6,365 nucleotides of DNA from Microcoleaceae cyanobacterium UBA9251 (GTDB taxonomy: Bacteria > Cyanobacteriota > Cyanobacteriia > Cyanobacteriales > Microcoleaceae): NCBI GenBank assembly GCA_003542015.1, contig DPLL01000466.1:9932-16296 (forward strand), in the 5' to 3' direction. The number at the start of each line of letters is the position of its first letter. Position 1 is the stretch's first letter. The notes below the pieces were generated by a model. The model was given only the letters and a program-made list of their open reading frames with translations. It had not been told where the DNA came from and did no database searches. Shown here piece by piece: positions 5,399 through 6,365 of this stretch. Both the position numbers and the translations under genes were made by a program.

Positions 5399-6313
5399 GT
5401 GATTAGAACTCAACGCCCGCTGTGGCAAAATCCTTTATTTCAGAGACCATTAATTGTGCTGTGCTTCTGTTTAATTGCTGCCGCACTGTTTGGCATATTC
5501 GGGTTTGGTAGACCAAATATTGCAGTGGCGATCGCCCTCGATTTGAGCAGCAGCACCTACCAGCCGCAAGCCTTCAATGCTCCGGGTACAATTATGCAGC
5601 AAGAAGTGGCAGCAGTCAAAGCCTATTTAGAGGTTAATTCTAAATTAGGAAGCAACCCAAATACAATTCAAGTATTTGGGATTGGTGGCGGAAAAGCTCC
5701 AGCATTAACCAGTAACTTTAGTTCAGATACCAAAAAGGTAGAAGCCGAATTAGGTCGAGCTTTGCAAGACCCAAACCTGCCTAAATCTATCCAACCAGAA
5801 CCACCCCAAGACAGCCTGGATGTTCCTATTCGGCAGGCATTAAACGCTTTTAAAACCGTGCCAAATAGCTGTCGCGAAATTGTGATTGTTAGCGATGCGG
5901 GAATTGAACTTTCCCCGCAAAGTGTCAGCGAAGCTGTCGCTAAACAAGTTAAAATTAATGGCATTACCTTCGGAGGTAAAAGTTTCGAGCCGCTAAAACA
6001 AGCTACTGTACAAACAGGAGGAATTTATATTTCCGGTGCCGATGTTAATCTCAATACTTCATTTACAGAAAAAATCTTTCCCAAGCTCAATAGTAACATC
6101 AAATGGGTGATTTTTTGGTTGGGTGCTGCTTGGATTGCTTTGATGTGGACGCTGACTATGCCGCTCGATCGGTGGTTGTTTCAAGGCACTATGAAGATGA
6201 ATATGACTGTAGCAGGTCAGGCGGCTTTGGGAAATGCGTTTTTCTGGACTGCAAGTACGCCTAGCATTATCTGGAAATTAGTTGGTTTGCCAATTTTTGG
6301 TGATGGTTGTTAA
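5399..6313 (+). CDS. Membrane protein with von Willebrand factor A domain
   Basis: The protein has 304 residues from a GTG start. A hydrophobic helix at about 17-37 is followed by a VWA fold. Its first strand IAVAIALDLSSS carries the MIDAS signature DxSxS (D48, S50, S52), which binds a divalent metal and often a partner's acidic side chain. The central strand IVIVSDAGIE (161-170) holds a further Asp, but the usual SDG is SDA. The expected MIDAS threonine before the amphipathic helix is not obvious; S139 in PPQDSLD may stand in. A second transmembrane helix spans about 234-254, and a further hydrophobic stretch lies at 275-300. If the first helix is not cleaved, the VWA domain (about 40-225) lies between two membrane spans and faces the periplasm, broadly like Bat-type proteins. 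It is probably co-transcribed with the binding protein upstream. I infer that its domain docks on that protein or on another extracytoplasmic partner. The VWA call is secure; the role is not known. Confidence 0.85.
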   Translation: MIRTQRPLWQNPLFQRPLIVLCFCLIAAALFGIFGFGRPNIAVAIALDLSSSTYQPQAFNAPGTIMQQEVAAVKAYLEVNSKLGSNPNTIQVFGIGGGKAPALTSNFSSDTKKVEAELGRALQDPNLPKSIQPEPPQDSLDVPIRQALNAFKTVPNSCREIVIVSDAGIELSPQSVSEAVAKQVKINGITFGGKSFEPLKQATVQTGGIYISGADVNLNTSFTEKIFPKLNSNIKWVIFWLGAAWIALMWTLTMPLDRWLFQGTMKMNMTVAGQAALGNAFFWTASTPSIIWKLVGLPIFGDGC

Positions 6314-6365
6314 GCCTGAAATCCACGATATATCTCGCTTGTAGTCGAGTCTCGATCCCCCTAAA
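6314..6365. other. Non-coding right edge
   Basis: These 52 bases follow the VWA stop codon. I see only short imperfect pairing (CTCG at 6334 onward with CGAG at 6346 onward) and no convincing terminator or gene start before the window ends. Whether the plus-strand cluster continues cannot be judged from here. Confidence 0.4.

Noticed and set aside
5668..5964. 98-codon minus-strand frame
   Set aside because: It is antisense to the VWA domain core, with no promoter, ribosome binding site or recognisable product.

Overview
The window looks like a piece of a filamentous cyanobacterial chromosome of the Oscillatoria/Microcoleus/Phormidium kind. The perfect HIP1 octamer GCGATCGC occurs six times (starting at 1965, 3465, 4199, 4733, 4946 and 5528), many partial HIP1 sites are present, the encoded ABC1-family kinase resembles cyanobacterial versions, and the intergenic regions carry short dispersed palindromic repeats. 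The genus assignment is inference; the HIP1 signal is seen directly.

Layout. 1-193 is non-coding and holds a strong hairpin and a REP-like element. 194-1846 (minus) encodes an ABC1/AarF/UbiB-type kinase-like membrane protein. Its open frame runs on upstream to 2002, but the extra stretch is built from repeat DNA and the family start is probably the GTG at 1846. 2003-2097 is a short spacer with a plausible promoter for that gene. 2098-3207 (minus) is a beta-class DNA methyltransferase, probably adenine-specific, with a Cro/C1-type helix-turn-helix inserted in the middle; no restriction enzyme is visible beside it. 3208-3343 contains a perfect inverted repeat and a possible methyltransferase promoter. 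3344-3571 (minus) is an unrecognised 75-residue open frame that looks like the tail end of a larger gene. It lies next to a second copy (3588-3627) of the repeat that lies upstream of the kinase gene.

The right-hand part is a plus-strand two-gene cluster. A 537-residue protein (3749-5362) combines an N-terminal cysteine cluster, one transmembrane helix, a TPR-like segment and a LivK-type periplasmic ligand-binding domain. A GTG-started 304-residue membrane protein with a von Willebrand A domain (5399-6313) follows 36 bases later. No ABC permease or ATPase is present. The binding domain is tethered to the membrane with a possible metal-binding module on the cytoplasmic side, so the pair looks more like a sensing or assembly module than an importer. 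This is the most interesting candidate for an undescribed system. Its partners may lie to the right, outside the window.
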